Below, piece after piece: positions 49,039 to 63,017 of a stretch of DNA of 64,000 bases. How positions within the stretch are numbered: position 1 is the first letter of the stretch; every line of letters starts with the position of its first letter. Position numbers and translations under genes: made by a program. The notes below the pieces were generated by a model. It searched no databases. It had not been told where the DNA came from and worked only from the letters and a program-made list of their open reading frames with translations. The stretch lies in contig JAEMWC010000454.1 in assembly GCA_016490735.1 (NCBI GenBank), positions 12,501 to 76,500 of the forward strand. The letters are read 5' to 3'. The stretch is from Pachyseris speciosa (taxonomy: Eukaryota; Cnidaria; Anthozoa; Scleractinia; Pachyseridae).

Positions 49039-49264
49039 ATGGCGAACGAAGAATACGTTAACCGTCATTCTGTAGATATCTCCGTGCAGGGAAACTCAAG
49101 TCGTCCATTTGAGAGCTGAAACTGGTTCATGGCGTTGAGAATGGTGTAACACCTTGCTTGGAAAAAAGAACCTTGTCTTCAAGTGATTGCAGTGATGGTT
49201 CCCAACACGTGGTTCCTCAACATCGACCGGCGTTTGGCGGCATGGAGAGTTCTCTTCGTAACAG
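49039..49264 (+). CDS. Candidate first coding exon with an internal one-base frameshift
   Basis: An ATG in good context (AATATGGCG) opens MANEEYVNRHSVDISVQG and reaches TGA at about 49118. A second frame is coding-like from about 49111 (LKLVHGVENGVTPCLEKR, then QHVVPQHRPAFGGMESSLRN) to a consensus donor ACAG|GTAACT at 49265. One missing base near 49110-49116 would unite them. The upstream 150 bp is CpG-richer than its surroundings. It looks like a polar N-terminal cytoplasmic region of a larger protein, but no later exon was found, so the product is unknown. Confidence 0.35.
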
Positions 49265-50255
49265 GTAACTAAAAATGCTGTGCTAAACTATATCTTCTGG
49301 CGGAGTATGGTCTCTCCAAGGACACATAAAAATATGTATAACATATCAAGTTAAAACCACAAAACCTATTAGATTGTGTGGACGAATTGTGCCGTACGAA
49401 CTGTCATCACGTCGGTTAGGTAAATGAATTTTATTTAGAATGAATCCAGCCATAATCTCTCTCAGATAAACTCTACTAGTCCTTATTCTTTTTAACGTTT
49501 GTTTAAAATGATTATATTGACCTTCTTTACTGGAAGTGGGAGATTTTTTAAAATCTTGTTCCTTGAACGCATCGTTGGTTGGCGTAAATAGGTTTTGTGG
49601 AATTTTTTTTATTTTATTTATTTATTTTTTTTGCTTAACTGAACATCGTTCTTGTGATTTTTTTATTCGTCAAATGTCGTTGTTGTGACCCGTCTCCATA
49701 GTTGGGGACCCCACAAATATGTATACTACACTGGTAAAGAGGGGTGAAAGAGAGTGGGGGTTCACCTTTGATCAATCACTTCAGGTGTGGAATGAACTGA
49801 CCTTTGCTACCTTGCGGAAACAAACATATTTTATACGGGAATGAATATATGGAATAATCTATTCATTCTCATATATTCATCACTCACGGGTTTATTACGA
49901 ACCAACAAAGTGACCAGCTCCCAGCTGGCTTGTTAGCTCAGTTGGTAGAACGCTGCACCAAGCTAATCACAGTGATCATTTTCAGTTGCAGAACTGCCAA
50001 GAAAGAATGTAGTTGCTGTGATTTCCAAGCTTGGACAAAGAAAGAGATGAAATTATTCTCCGCATGCAGGTTCGGATTAGTTTGTACCAAAATAATGAGC
50101 CCATTCGAAAAGTGTTATGAGTATCTCATCTTTTGAAATTTATATTACGCATTTGGGGTGTGTCCATATGCTGAAATCTGGCTTACAGTTTTTATGTCCT
50201 GAGTTCTCTAACCTGAGGGTTGTAACTGAAGGCGCTCATGAAGCCGCTACTTGGT

Positions 50256-50384
50256 AGATTTAGCAAAGACAACGCAACGTCAAATAAGAGCGCAAAGGAC
50301 TGAACACGACTTCCGGTGCTCAATTTGCCGTTCTGTCATTGATCAAGTCGTCGTCACTGTCATCAGGCTGTCTTTGCTAAATCT
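50256..50384. mobile_element. Short MITE with AGATTTAGCAAAGACA termini
   Basis: The 16-bp ends AGATTTAGCAAAGACA (50256-50271) and TGTCTTTGCTAAATCT (50369-50384) are perfect inverses around about 97 bp. It is non-coding. Confidence 0.8.
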
Positions 50385-50839
50385 GTCCATTCCTCCATTT
50401 GAGATCTCACTCCATCCCCCAAGGGAAATTCTGTATTAGGGTAGACAGGGGAGATCGTCGGAAATTCAGAAACAAATTCAAAAAGTTGAGTCCGTTACTG
50501 CCTTCCAAACGAATGCTTTATTTGCCGTATATGTTAACCTAATTATATATTCTTACATGTTACTCCATTTTTAGTTTGTGAATTAGGTTTTCTTTTTTTT
50601 TATTCTATTTCGTCGGTGACTGTTTTAGTTTCCTGTATAGTCTATTGACTCCTAGGATTATTAAATATGTATGTATGTATGTATATAAGGTACCAAGATC
50701 TCGTTTTTGGCACGGCTCTTCAATTTTTACCCCAAGTGCAAAATGTCAATAGTTCCGACAAAGTAGTCAACATACCTCTTATCTTTCTCGAGGGAACAAG
50801 AAGTGAGCACAGTTTCGGACGAGTAAACACCCAAGTCAC

Positions 50840-50935
50840 TTGTATAAGCGAAGATCGGCAATGAACGGCACCACACAGGAACAATCCCAAGAAGACAACC
50901 ATACTAAGTGGTGAGATGACTAATTGAAACTTCAA
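50840..50935 (-). CDS. Candidate signal-peptide exon of a secreted protein
   Basis: The minus strand from ATG 50935 encodes MKFQLVISPLSMVVFLGLFL followed by CGAVHC, a textbook signal-peptide profile of a polar start, hydrophobic core and small residues. A plausible donor (CAA|GTGACT) follows at 50839. No downstream exon was identified. Chance hydrophobic ORFs are common in T-rich DNA, so this is only a candidate. Confidence 0.25.
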
Positions 50936-52239
50936 AATAGAGAACTTGCGACATGAGTTGTTAATCTTTCATAAAGTTCATCCTTTACCAGTTGGCAAAG
51001 GTCCTACACATGGACTGGCTTGTTAGTGTTACGATCAAGTAGTGGAGAAAAGTCCTTTCTTCTTAATAGGCAGTTCCCACCCCCACCCCCCACCCTGTTG
51101 GATAGTTCGCTCACCCATTTGTCTATTAAGAAAGGTTACTGTTAGCAGTTTAGCCGCTACAATTTGCATTCATACAAGTCAACTACCTCCACCAAATCTC
51201 AACGAAGTTGACTTTAAATAACAGTGCCACGGATAGCCTCTCTTGTTAGTACACTGGCTTGTGTCGATCCTAATGAAAAGCGACTAAAAATGTGCGTTAT
51301 CAAGTTGAATTTCACTGTGGCTTTAATACTTAATTTTGTTTTACTAAATGCTTTACAGGACGACGGATTCCTTGGATAATTCATGTCCAGTTTCCTGAAG
51401 AAAAAGATAAAGAATGAAGAATGAAGAATCAAACTGTGAACATTATTAACAAGACAAGGTAGAGAAAACACATAAGTTTAAGTTAACACGAAAGAAAGCA
51501 CCGAGTTTCTACGTCACATTGCTTTAAGCCTCCAAAAATCTGAGTAAAATCAGCTTAGTAACAACATAGAAAACACGTCATTCACTCTACTTTGAGAGGA
51601 GACTGGCGCCAAAAGTCCAACATGCAGAGTGCAGAGTGCAGATTGGATTCTTATCTAAACCTTGAATGTATTGAAGCCACTGAAATGGCCCTTAGGAATT
51701 AGTCGTCAAAAGTTATCAGTAGGTCTGAATGATAAGTATTTGAACTTGACGGTGAAAACACTATTCATGTAGCATGACAAACGGAGTGGTTGCATGTGAA
51801 CTCGTGTTTACTCTTGACATAAGTTGGCGTGCGTTATAAGCTAGTTTCACTAACATTTTGGGAACAAAGCAGACGCTTTTGTTTGTTTGTTTTTTTCTTT
51901 CTTAAGGCTACAATTTGCAAAGAACGACAGTGAGGTTTAGTTCGATGACAATAACTGCTTTTTAAAATCAATTTTGAAATGGTCTTTTTAATATTTCCAA
52001 TCGATATTTTGATGTTTCACGGAAGTACCTCCAAGTCGTGGATTAAATATGAGATTGATAACTACCCTATCAAAGGTTAGATAACATATACAAATAGGCC
52101 AAGAACAAAATTGGACCATGATTTTCGGATGTCTTGTGAGAGCACTTTGCAGGAATGTTCCAGTTGACTGCATGCAAAGGTTAACTATATACACGCCATC
52201 TTGTGTCAGGCGGTAAACACTGAGAAACAAAAACTCTGT

Positions 52240-54960
52240 AAACACAACTGTATAACAGTCCACACAACCCAAGACAAACACAAACAAAAGAGTGCATACA
52301 AACACTGACAAACACAAGCACATGAGTGCATACAAACACTGACAAACACAAGCACATGAGTGCATACAAAGGCTGCGAAGCACAGTTCAGTTCAGTTCAG
52401 TTTATTCACACTTATTCAAACATAATATTAGTGTACAAGAATAGAAAACAGTAAAAGAGAAACAAAGCTAGCTTACATGTACATTAGGCATTAATTTGGA
52501 ATAGTGCGTAGTGGCCAAAGGAGCAGAGCTTTCAAGTTGGCCACTACCACAGTGCAGTTACTAGTGAAGGGTGGCACAAGCACAAGAGTCCATACAAACA
52601 CTGAGAAACGCAAGCACAAGAGTCCATACAAACAGTGAGAAACACAAGCACAAGAGTCCATACGAACAGTGAGAAACACAAGCACAAGAGTCCATACAAA
52701 CAGTGAGAAACACAAACACAAGAGTCCATACAAACAGTGAGAAACTCAAGCAGAACACTCCATACAAAGACTAACAAACACAAGCACAGGAGTCCATACA
52801 AACACTGAGAAACACATGCAAGCACAAGAGTCCATACAAACAGTGAGAAACACAAGCACAAGAGTCCATACAAAGAGTGAGTCTCTGTGAGAAACACAAG
52901 CAGAACAGTCCATACAAAGACTGACAAACACAAGCACAAGAGTCCATACAAACACTGAGAAACGCAAGCACAAGAGTCCATACAAACACTGAGAAACTCA
53001 AGCACAGGAGTCCATACAAACACTGAGAAACTCAAGCACAAGATTCCATACAAAGACTAACAAACACAAGCACAGGAGTCCATACAAACACTGAGAAACA
53101 CAAGCACAAGAGTCCACACAAACACTGAGAAACGCAAGCACAAGACTCCATACAAAGACTAACAAACACAAGCACAGGAGTCCATACAAACACTGAGAAC
53201 CACATGCAAGCACAAGAGTCCACACAAACACTGAGAAACTCAAGCACAAGAGTCCATACAAACACTGAGAAACACAAGCACAAGAGTCCATACAAACACT
53301 GAGAAACTCAAGCACAAGAGTCCATACAAACACTGAGAAACACAAGCACAAGAGTCCATACAAACACTGAGAAACACAAGCACAAGACTCCATAGAAACA
53401 CCGAGAAACTCAATCACAAGACTCCATACAAAGACTAACAAACACAAGCATGAAAGTCCATACAAACACTGAGAAACAGAAGCACAAGAGTCCAGACAGA
53501 CAGACACTGAGAAACACAAGCACAAGAGTCCACGCAAACACTCAGAAACAGAAGCACAAGATTGCATACAAACACTGAGAAACACACGCACAAGACTCCA
53601 TACAAAGACTGACAAACACAAGCACAAGAGTCCATACAAACACTGCGAAACAGAAGCACAACATTCAATACAGACACTGAGAAACACAAGCACAAGAGTC
53701 TATACAAAGACTGAGAAACACAAACACAAGAGTCCATACGAACACTGAGAAACTCAAGCACAAGATTCCATACAAAGACTGAAAAACACAAGCATAAGAC
53801 TCCATACAAACACTGTGAAACAGAAGCACAACATTCAATACAGACACTGAGAAACACAAGCACAAGATTCCATATAAACACTGAGAAACAGAAACACAAG
53901 AGTCCACACGAGTCCACACAGACACTGAGAAACACACTCACAAGACTCCATACAAACACTGAGAAACACAAGCAGAACAGTCCATACAAAGACTAACAAA
54001 CACAAGCATCAAAGTCCATACAAACACTGAGAAACACAAGCACAAGAGTCCATACAAAGACTAACAAACACTGAGAAACACAAGGAGAACAGTCGATACA
54101 AACACTGAGAAACACACGCACAAGACTCCATACAAAGACTGACAAACACAAGCACAAGAGTCCATACAAAGACTGAAAAACACAAGCACAAGACTCCATA
54201 CAAAGACTGAGAAACACAAGCACAAGATTCCATACAAAGACTGAAAAACACAAGCACAAGAGTCCACGCAAACACTGAGAAACACAAACACAAGAGTCCA
54301 TACGAACACTGAGAAACTCAAGCACAAGATTCCAAACAAAGACTGAAAAACACAAGCACAAGAGTCCACGCAAACACTCGGAAACAGAAGCACAAGATTC
54401 CATACAACACTGAGAAACACAAGCAGAACAGTCCATACAGACACTGAGAAACTCAAGCACAACAGTCGATACAGACACTGAGAAACTCAAGCATGAAAGT
54501 CCATACAAACACTGAGAAACAGAAGCACAAGAGTCCAGACAGACACTGAGAAACACAAGCACAAGAGTCCACGCAAACACTCAGAAACAGAAGCACAAGA
54601 TTCCATACAAACACTGAGAAACACACGCACAAGACTCCATACAAAGACTGACAAACACAAGCACTGAGAAACACAAGCAGAACAGTCGATACAGACACTG
54701 AGAAAAAAATGCACAAGAGTCTATACAAAGACTGAGAAACACAAACACAAGAGTCCATACGAACACTGAGAAACTCAAGCACAAGATTCCATACAAAGAC
54801 TGAAAAACACAAGCACAAGACTCCATACAAACACTGAGAAACAGAAACACAAGATTCCATACAAAGACTGAGAAACTCAACGACAAGCACTCACAGAATT
54901 ACTGAGAATCAAAAGACGAGATGCACCATGACAAGCGTCCAAACAACTCCGAGAAACACA
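52240..54960. repeat. 34-bp-period satellite array, AC-rich on the plus strand
   Basis: The unit AGTCCATACAAACACTGAG plus AAACACAAGCACAAG (34 bp) recurs head to tail with point variants (AGACTG, GATTCC, CACGCAAAC) for about 70 copies. An earlier patch at 52250-52380 is separated by a non-satellite insert at 52385-52563. Plus-strand composition is A and C rich with few G or T. Because 34 is not a multiple of 3 and the minus unit contains no stop in any register, all three minus frames are open over long stretches, giving spurious ORFs of 130-231 codons. Confidence 0.95.
52385..52563. mobile_element. Non-satellite insert within the 34-bp array
   Basis: A (GTTCA)n start followed by GTTTATTCACACTTATTCAA, which resembles a retroposon 3' end in reverse, interrupts the array. 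No target duplication was recognised. Confidence 0.35.
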
Positions 54961-55477
54961 AGCAGAATCAGTATGAAAACGTTTTGTGTAAAGCAGGCTT
55001 TTGTAATCAGTTCAAATGCTGTCAAATTCAGACCTTTCTTCCGAGCCACGATGAACAGGATGCAGGTTAAGTCTTTTATTTGAATTCAGTTTTAAAACTT
55101 CTCAAGGACAATACAGCATAATTTTAAACTGCAACTTTGATGCAGCAAAAGTTAGGAAATTCATTCACTTTAGAAAGGAACCTTTTTTTCCACTCGTAGA
55201 TGGTAGTATGGATTACTACTATCAATCGATTTTCCAAATACCGGGTACTAGTTTTTCTACTCCGAAATCAAGGAGTTCAAGATTTCATTTTCAAGTTTCA
55301 TACCCAATATCAAATTTCTTTGTCGATGATGAAATCTTTATCTAAGGAAGCTAGATTTCAGCTTTTATTCAAGTTAAATTCAGTGACATTCTTTAGTTTC
55401 AACTTAAAATCGCTGGCGTTGTTCTGCCAATTTTTTTTTCCATATTTTTTCCTTGGTAACATTTGTTCAAATCGTTC

Positions 55478-55748
55478 AAATTTTCCCGCCAAAAGACTTA
55501 GAAAAAATACGGCGCTCAAAATACGCATGCGCCAATTTTTTTTTTTAAAAATTCCAAAGCAAAATATACACGTTTTGTAGTTTTATGTAATCATAAAATG
55601 GGACAATAAAAGTAAACCAAAAGTTCTTTATTGGTCTTAAAATAGTAACAACTATACATGTCATTTGTTTTCCTGTAATCAAGTACATCTTTTGAAAACA
55701 TTTCAAGCATCTCGAATATATACTAAGTCTTTTGGCGGGAAAATTTGA
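55478..55748. repeat. Inverted repeat with CCCGCCAAAAGACTTAG arms
   Basis: TTTTCCCGCCAAAAGACTTAG at the left and CTAAGTCTTTTGGCGGGAAAA at the right are perfect inverses separated by about 220 bp. This may be a MITE. The arms contain an E2F-like GGCGGGAAAA. Confidence 0.75.
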
Positions 55749-58254
55749 CCTAATTTGCACAGCGTTTCCCCTAGCAACTATTTTGATACAAATATCAAAA
55801 GTGTTTGCCGTAAATTTTTCCGCCAAAAAATGAACACACCACCTCGTGCATGAAAAACGATAATCTGAAATGCCCTCCTTTGGAAAAAAAATTTCAATCC
55901 AAATAAAGTTGACTTATGGCTGAAGTTCTAGATTAAACGGAATTTTGAATAAAAATAACCCCGAAACATTCAAGGCTTTCTAAATTCTTGCACGAGTTGG
56001 TGTACACAAGTTAAAGTTAAAGGCAACATGGCAAGATATAAATCACAAGAAAATCATGATCTGATAACACTGAATTTTGGAAGAGAATAGTACTGCATGT
56101 TCTTAGTCCAGTTTTTCTTTTCTATTCCAATTTTGTTCTTTGCTTATAGTAGTTATAACTTGCCATGCTGTCTTTAACGAAACCTTTTTTCCTACCAACG
56201 CAACTGTTGTTTGTAGCACAGGAAAATGCCAATCTTGAGTTTAATAACGCTAGCTAAAAAACTGTTAGAAAAAAATTGGATTGAAGGTGGAAAAAATTCC
56301 GTCAAGGAGTTGAACGAATTCAACTCGAGTCCACGAGCGCGAGCAAGAATTGAGAAATTTAGATCAGATGTTACAATTGGTTCGCTCCAGATACCTTTTG
56401 ATGACAGGATGGTATACAAATCCCATCATAAAAGAGTTAACTTTGAGTTCACAAAACCCTATTTCCTGTTTTGCTTTCGGTATTTTGTCCTGCACTACTT
56501 ACAGGCAGAGGGTCGGTAGAAAAAAAGACTACAGTAATTCAGTTACATATCTACATGTAGCTTAGTTTAAACCCAAATGTCTGGTTCTGGTAACAGATTT
56601 ATTATTCCCTTTGAATAAGACTTGCACAAACAAAAATTTGTTTCTCTCATTTTTTTTATTGTATCATTTTCTTAGATTGTTTTGATATAAAAACAACTAA
56701 CTCCGTGATCCTTTCAAAACAATAAAAAATTATATGCAAATAGCAACATATGAAAATATATCACGCTGGAATGTAGATCATCTCAATGCTTGTTTTTACT
56801 TTCTTATTTCCTTCGACTGCCAAATATATATATTTTTCATCATTTATTTAGATACTTTAGCAAATAATTACGCCGTGTAGGGGATCAAATTTTGTTCTCT
56901 TTGTAAAAATTATTATAACCACTAGTTTACATTTTGTCCACTTCACCTCTCGCCTCGATTAGCTTCAGCTAACTGCGGATTGTGTGAAAATTTTCCTTTT
57001 TCCTTTTTAGTTCACTTTAATTTATTACTTGTAAACTTTTTCATGTGTAATAAAGTTGTTACAATTTGATTCTGTTCTTCTATCAGAGAAAATTCAAATA
57101 AACGCTCACTAATCAACTTGTTCCGATGGAAAAGCGTTAATATGTCCAGAAAAGAACGAACAATCGCAGCCTTACTTATAACTGAGGTTTACGTTACGAC
57201 CATTCCACACTGTACAGTTTTTAATAACAACCAAATCCATTGGACAACTTTCAGTTCGTAAAACATTCACAAACAAAGAATGCCAAACAAGACTTTACTC
57301 TACATCATTTCCATAATTTTCGTCTTAAATTCTCGATGCACTTCAAACAGCTTTTTTCGCGCACTGTATTTGAAATATGAGCGTTGAAAGAACGCTCAAA
57401 GTGGCCAGTTACGTTTAGGGACAATTCCACGAGCATTGTATTGCGGAGTTTTACACTTGGTGTTAAAATGAAATTGCTCCTGTTGTCTAAGATCTCGACA
57501 AATTCTGTTTCTTTGTGTAAGTCGCGTTAATTTCGAATACCTTGATTAACACGAGTGTCAACTTCCTATTTATCTCAAATCGTTGGTCGGTAGATATATG
57601 ACAGGTACAAAGTTTGAAATAGTCAATATTCCTCTATTTGTAATCTTGTAAGCGTTTTATTCCACAAAACCTACTCAACTGGAGAAAGCAAAATATTCAG
57701 AAAATGCGAAGTTTCTGCTCGAAGCTAAATTTCGAGAAAGTACGCGTCTGAATTTTTTTTCCAAGAATCACTTTTGGTCAGTTAGCACCAAACGTAAACA
57801 TATAATGGAATATTAGGGAAAAGCTAACAGAAACTGCCGTCAAACCTTATCTTTTGAATCCTCTTCTTTTCTCTTTACGTTGGCAAACACTAGCAACAAG
57901 AGATTGAAATTGATACCTACTTCGCTCAGGCAATGAATTTTTAAACTGGTTCTGGACTCACGACAACTTTCCAAACGCAAAAGTAGTTTCAATTTTGTAT
58001 AAAGCAATCATACACTAGCTTAATTTTCAGTTTTATAACAGGCGATCGTAAACAGAAATGTTAGTTTGACCATTGTCAAGACAAAAATAGCAATGTCGAC
58101 TTCTGGTTATGTAATGCGATAACTTATTTTTCAAACATAATTTATTGTTTGGTTTAATTGTGGTTTGATGGTTTAATAGCTGTCTTTCATCCCTTTGAAA
58201 TACGAATTTTCTCTCGAACCAGACATTGGGGTTTTACACACTAAGCTTCTAAGT

Positions 58255-58316
58255 TGACAAGAGAATACTGCAGTGCATGAATCATTTCTGGAACAAAAAT
58301 CAGTATTCTCTTGTCA
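58255..58316. repeat. Hairpin with 16-bp arms
   Basis: TGACAAGAGAATACTG (58255-58270) and CAGTATTCTCTTGTCA (58301-58316) are exact inverses around a 30-nt loop. This is either a small foldback element or an RNA hairpin. Confidence 0.85.
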
Positions 58317-61300
58317 GCCAGTAAACAATGACGCAAAAGTAAGGACCATTTTATTGTGGCTTCGTCAAAGGTATCATGAAATTTAAGAGCACCATTTAAA
58401 CCGAAATGCTTTATATCACTCCGATGCCTCCAGTCATCTGTGAAATTGGTTTAATCGTAGATAATCAAAGAGGGAGACATTTTTATTTGTCTATTAAACC
58501 AAGTTTCTCAAAGTTTTATTTGCCAATGAACTTGTTTTACTAAGAAAGCGCCCTAATTGTTGATACCTTTACAGTGCCACCTTTGCGTCATCTAATAAAG
58601 TTATTACTATGGTATCCGAAGGTTCTGATGAAGACAGAAGTTGAGCCACAAGTACTGCAATGCAGTAGAAACAATCTTTTTTCTTTGTACCTAAGTTTAC
58701 AAATCAACATATCCGGGTGTCATTGGTTCCAGTTCCCCTTGTTGACCACTCGACTTTCTTTCACTAGAATGGCATGTTTCTAATTTTCCAAAGGCCCTCC
58801 AATACAGTAGCTAGAATATTGTAATAACTGATAAAAATTCAGACAATTCTTGAACCAAACCATACTAAGACAAAAACAAATAATCAATTTAAAGCACACT
58901 AAGCACCGATATGACAGCTCAACTCTCTCATCCCTCAGTGTCCTTTGGAAACCAGGTAGAAATAGTGGCTGAGAAAAAACTAATTTTAACTGTCGCGTCC
59001 GAAATGGAATCTTCAAGTGTGACCACGCCATGAAAAGCCAGAGTAAGTCCCTGTCATGCTATCATGTTTTACAAAGTGGATGTAGCTTTTACCTCTGTGC
59101 ATGAAATCACTGAAATGAGGACTACTTTCATATGGTGCTGTTTATTTTCAGATGCTGTTCAAGATGATTGCAATTTTTAAGTCTCCAAATGAAATCCCAA
59201 AGTGTGAGCATGCAAAAGAAATCTACTGAGCATCACTTTTCTAGGGTGCTGTTTATTATGCTGTAAATGTTTGATCTATCTTTTTTGAGTTTGTGGATGA
59301 AACCATAGAGTCTAATCAAATGAAATAATTGATAAACAGCTAAATTATTGAGTTTAAGACGAATTCCGCTAGAAAATCGAGCAATTTCAGGTTTTAGTGG
59401 ACAAAAATCTGGTACCAGAATAATTTTAAGTATTTTACAGTCATTTTTACATTTTCTTAAAGCTGAATACATAGGTTATTGCCTGAAATAACACCGAAAA
59501 TAAATTTCAAAGTTAGAGAACTTGTGCAAACACAGGCAAAATTTCATCATCAGTTTCATTTCACCAGTACTTTCAAGTGTTCCATACATTACTTCAACAT
59601 TCGTTTTCGACGTTTGGTGTTGCTAGAAATGATTCATAGTTTTTTGGAGAAGATATTTAAAACAGTCGTACAGAAGTTTGCAATACGATGAAAATAATCT
59701 TGGTAGAAGGTTTTTGTCCACTTGTTACTCGAACTTCTGGTGGATTCCGTCTTAAACATTCTCTCAACCACCATTTCATTAAACAATTTAAACAATATTA
59801 AAGTTCAGTCTTATCTTTGCCGTGTTCCCTCCTGGAATCCATTTTGTCTTCACGCAATTTCCTTTCTCTTTTCCATGTCAATGACTCTCCCTGGAAACAG
59901 AAATGACGAGAGAAATGATCAGAATTAAAGATGAGGACATGATCATCTAATTTTTTAATTCCAAGACACTCGAAAGTAATGAGGAAAAGTTTGAGTTCCT
60001 AATATTACAGCTTCAGAGAAAATTTTCAGAGCCTTAAAAATTACTTTAAACATACCGGCGCTAAACTGAAAAGCTCCCAGTTAACATTTCGCGGAGCGAA
60101 TATCACACGCATGTGTCCCATTCTTAATGACCCTTCGTATCAAACATTGCAATTGCTCTCAATCTTTCTTGAATCTTTCAGAGCCTCAGAATTTTACTTC
60201 AGCGCTTCTTTGTAACTTGGAAATACGTAGGGCACCGTTGTGTTGTCTCGTTGACAAACAAACTCACTTCTCTCAATACTTTACCTGAGATTTAATTTCA
60301 AAACTTAGGCGACGCAAAAGCACAAGTGGGAACTTTGCCGAGGCGCAATTTAAAATTATGTGGGCCACAGAGGTAAAATTTAACAAAATGCTTTTCAGAG
60401 AAGATGCTCACCTTTTGTTGTGCTTGGAGGCAGATTTTTCCAGCTTTCTCTCTGTTTACCCCTCGTGCGAACACGTACTTCCATAAAAATTTCGAACAAA
60501 GGTCGTCCGTTCACCTCCACGCCTTCAGTCATCTGCGACCTTGCTTGATCTGAGACACGTTGCAAAAATTTACATGAATATGGATTAGACACTGGAGGCC
60601 AATCACGGAGAGGCACGATACAAATTAGACGCGCGCGATTCTTGTTTGCACGCTTTTTTAATAGGCAGCGAATCCAGAAGCGCGAAAAACAGGCTTTTCA
60701 CCTGACAAATACATTGACACTTAGTGGTCGTGGAAGGCTTTGATTTTCCCAACGAATCATGACGAAAGATTTAGTTGAAACGAGCTAAATGAAAGGCTCA
60801 TTTGCTTTATCCAAATGAAAAATGTCCACTGCGAAAAAGGGGCAAGCCCAAGTTCAAAACAGCTCATTTTGCACGCGTTTACAAACACCTTACGACTTTT
60901 ACTTCAAGATTACATAAGCTAAGATGTTTCTGTAACTTTAGATAAATCTTCTGCTTTACTGAACAATATCACGTAACAGTGTGCTAGAAGATTAAAAATC
61001 CAACGTTTGTGGTGCGCTAAACGTGTACAGCGAACAAGGTCCAATAATTCACACAGAAACAGCCTGCAAAAGGAAACAGTTATCCGCGCTCATGAGGATC
61101 AAAATTCACCAGACGATCTTTATAAAAGTTGTGAATGATAAATTTATCTCTATTAAAGCATTAAGATTATTAAAATACGAGAGAACAAGGTATCGTTTAA
61201 GACACATTATTTATCAGAAGTAATTACTGACAATAACTCAACCTTCGTTTACTCAAATAATTTTTGATAGTCGATAGTAATTTTTGATAGTTTTGATGTT

Positions 61301-63017
61301 GTTGTTGTTGTTGTTGTTGATAGGTTATGTTGTGATGGCAACTGAATAAATGATGGCCCATGCAGTTCACGTTGATTTAGTCAAAAGGTCATTGAGACTT
61401 GCAAAAAGTAGAGCTTGGTAAGGGGTAATTCCATAATATATCACAACAATCCATAAACCAAAATCATAAAAATAGAGTCAAAATATAATCTTTTCCATTT
61501 ACCAAAGTGTTGTTTTACCACTGCAACACGCTCAGTATTAAACTAGGAATTTCCCGGCTGTAATGTAAATAGGCCATTTCCGAACTTACTTTGGCTTCTT
61601 TTTCAAAGTGAGGCCTGGTGCTCAACCATTCGTATGAAAATGAGTTAAGTTTACTGCGAATGAAAACTAATTTTCATATGAAAGGATGAACGCCAGGACT
61701 CGTTTTATGCCCTAAACGTTGCAGTTGACTAGATATTAAGAAAAAGATACAACGCTCGATTTTTCTTCCATTAACAAACGCATTTTATAGCTGTCATGTT
61801 GTTGAATAAACACTGCAGATGCAAACGGAGGGAAGGAGGGGGGAGGTGAGTACTCAAAGAAGGTCAGTTTCGGGAGAAAAACTTTCCTACGGGAAGTTGG
61901 AGATTTTGCCGAGAATTGGGAGACTCGAGAAAATGTACAGGAAACATGAAAAATGATTCCGGGACAGCTCGTCAAAAATCGGAAAATTTGAAAACCTTAC
62001 GGGTACGTCATTGAAAACATCTGGAGGATATACCAATTCCGGAAGGAATTAATTGACATAAATTATTGGTCAAACTCATCGTCTGTGCAGGTGGCCTATG
62101 CAACGACAGTGTAGCAAGCACGAATGAACAACAATATCCAAACTTAATCCCATTTTATTTCTCTTTTACTCAGTGTCAACATTTTACAATGAATACCCAT
62201 AACTAAACCTCGTTATAACCTTACAATTTGGTTCCCCTTTGATATAAAACACTTTGGTCCCCCAAAAATAATGAATTTAGATTTGTCAGTTTTCGCAGCT
62301 CTTATGATTTCAAAATATATTATTTCTCACGAAGTGATTAGAAGTAATTTAGAGCACAGCCTCTCTAAGCCAAGCTTAGGTTACCACTGCTACTGCAATC
62401 CAGGCCATTCCATATTGAAAAGTGCCTCTACAGCTAAAACGATTTTTAATACCTTGGCCTTGGACTTGCTCTATATTTATATTTATTTGCCGATACACTG
62501 TTTTCGTTGATTGAATGCTTAATTGTCAATTGTTACAGTATTTGCTGTAAAGTATTTCTTTTAAGGACCTTCCAGTATTAGGTTGTAAGCTACTTACAAG
62601 CAAAATAAACTAAGGACTACTCAGCTAGTCATAAAACTGCTGTCAGCCACAAAGTTGGATTTTAGTGCCCCTCCCTATAAAAGAGGCGTTGATTCCCTTT
62701 TTTTAAGCCTCTCTTGATCGACTAGTTTTCATTTGATCGGAGACAGTGTCGACTATTTGCTAAAAGAGATGAAAACAAGGATAGAAGAATAACAACAAAA
62801 AATTACGCGTTTGATAAAAAATTGAAAGTTTCGTCCTGAAATAACAATGTTGATTCCTGAGCCAATTGTCCTGAGAATCAAATTAAAATCCCCTTACTTT
62901 ATCGTAATTCTGTACTTTTTCCCCAAGATTCTAAAATATTTTTGTGGCAACTTGGTTATAAAACATGGAAATTGGGTATGGAAATTCTGTATGACTAACA
63001 CATTTTAGTGGCACACT

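Larger units (their letters stand above)
48195..52239. other. Gene-poor spacer with two weak candidate exons
   Basis: Apart from the tetraspanin 5' flank, a candidate first exon at 49039-49264, a truncated tRNA-like SINE head near 49926-49960 (GGCTTGTTAGCTCAGTTGG), a MITE at 50256-50384 and a possible signal-peptide exon at 50840-50935, I see no coding or structured features. Confidence 0.5.
54961..63017. other. AT-rich region without supportable genes
   Basis: ORFs in this stretch are short, overlap on both strands and lack splice support. A weak coding-like patch near 56226-56519 (EREQELRNLDQMLQLV in one frame, competing frames on both strands) could be an old pseudo-exon. Visible structures are inverted arms at 55478-55748, a hairpin at 58255-58316, a (GTT)n tract at 61301-61319 and a MITE-like patch at about 61575-61715 with TTTCATATGAAAGG-type arms. 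Confidence 0.5.

Noticed and set aside
52544..54890. Several long overlapping minus-strand ORFs (130-231 codons) of Cys/Val/Leu-rich repeats
   Set aside because: They are by-products of a 34-bp stop-free satellite unit and are not independent genes; no splice, promoter or codon-use support is seen.
52240..54960. CRISPR-like regular repeats
   Set aside because: The array is contiguous tandem units without unique spacers, in a eukaryotic genome.
56192..56565. Possible exon with a coiled-coil-like frame
   Set aside because: Competing open frames occur on both strands, and there is no acceptor in phase; left as a note only.
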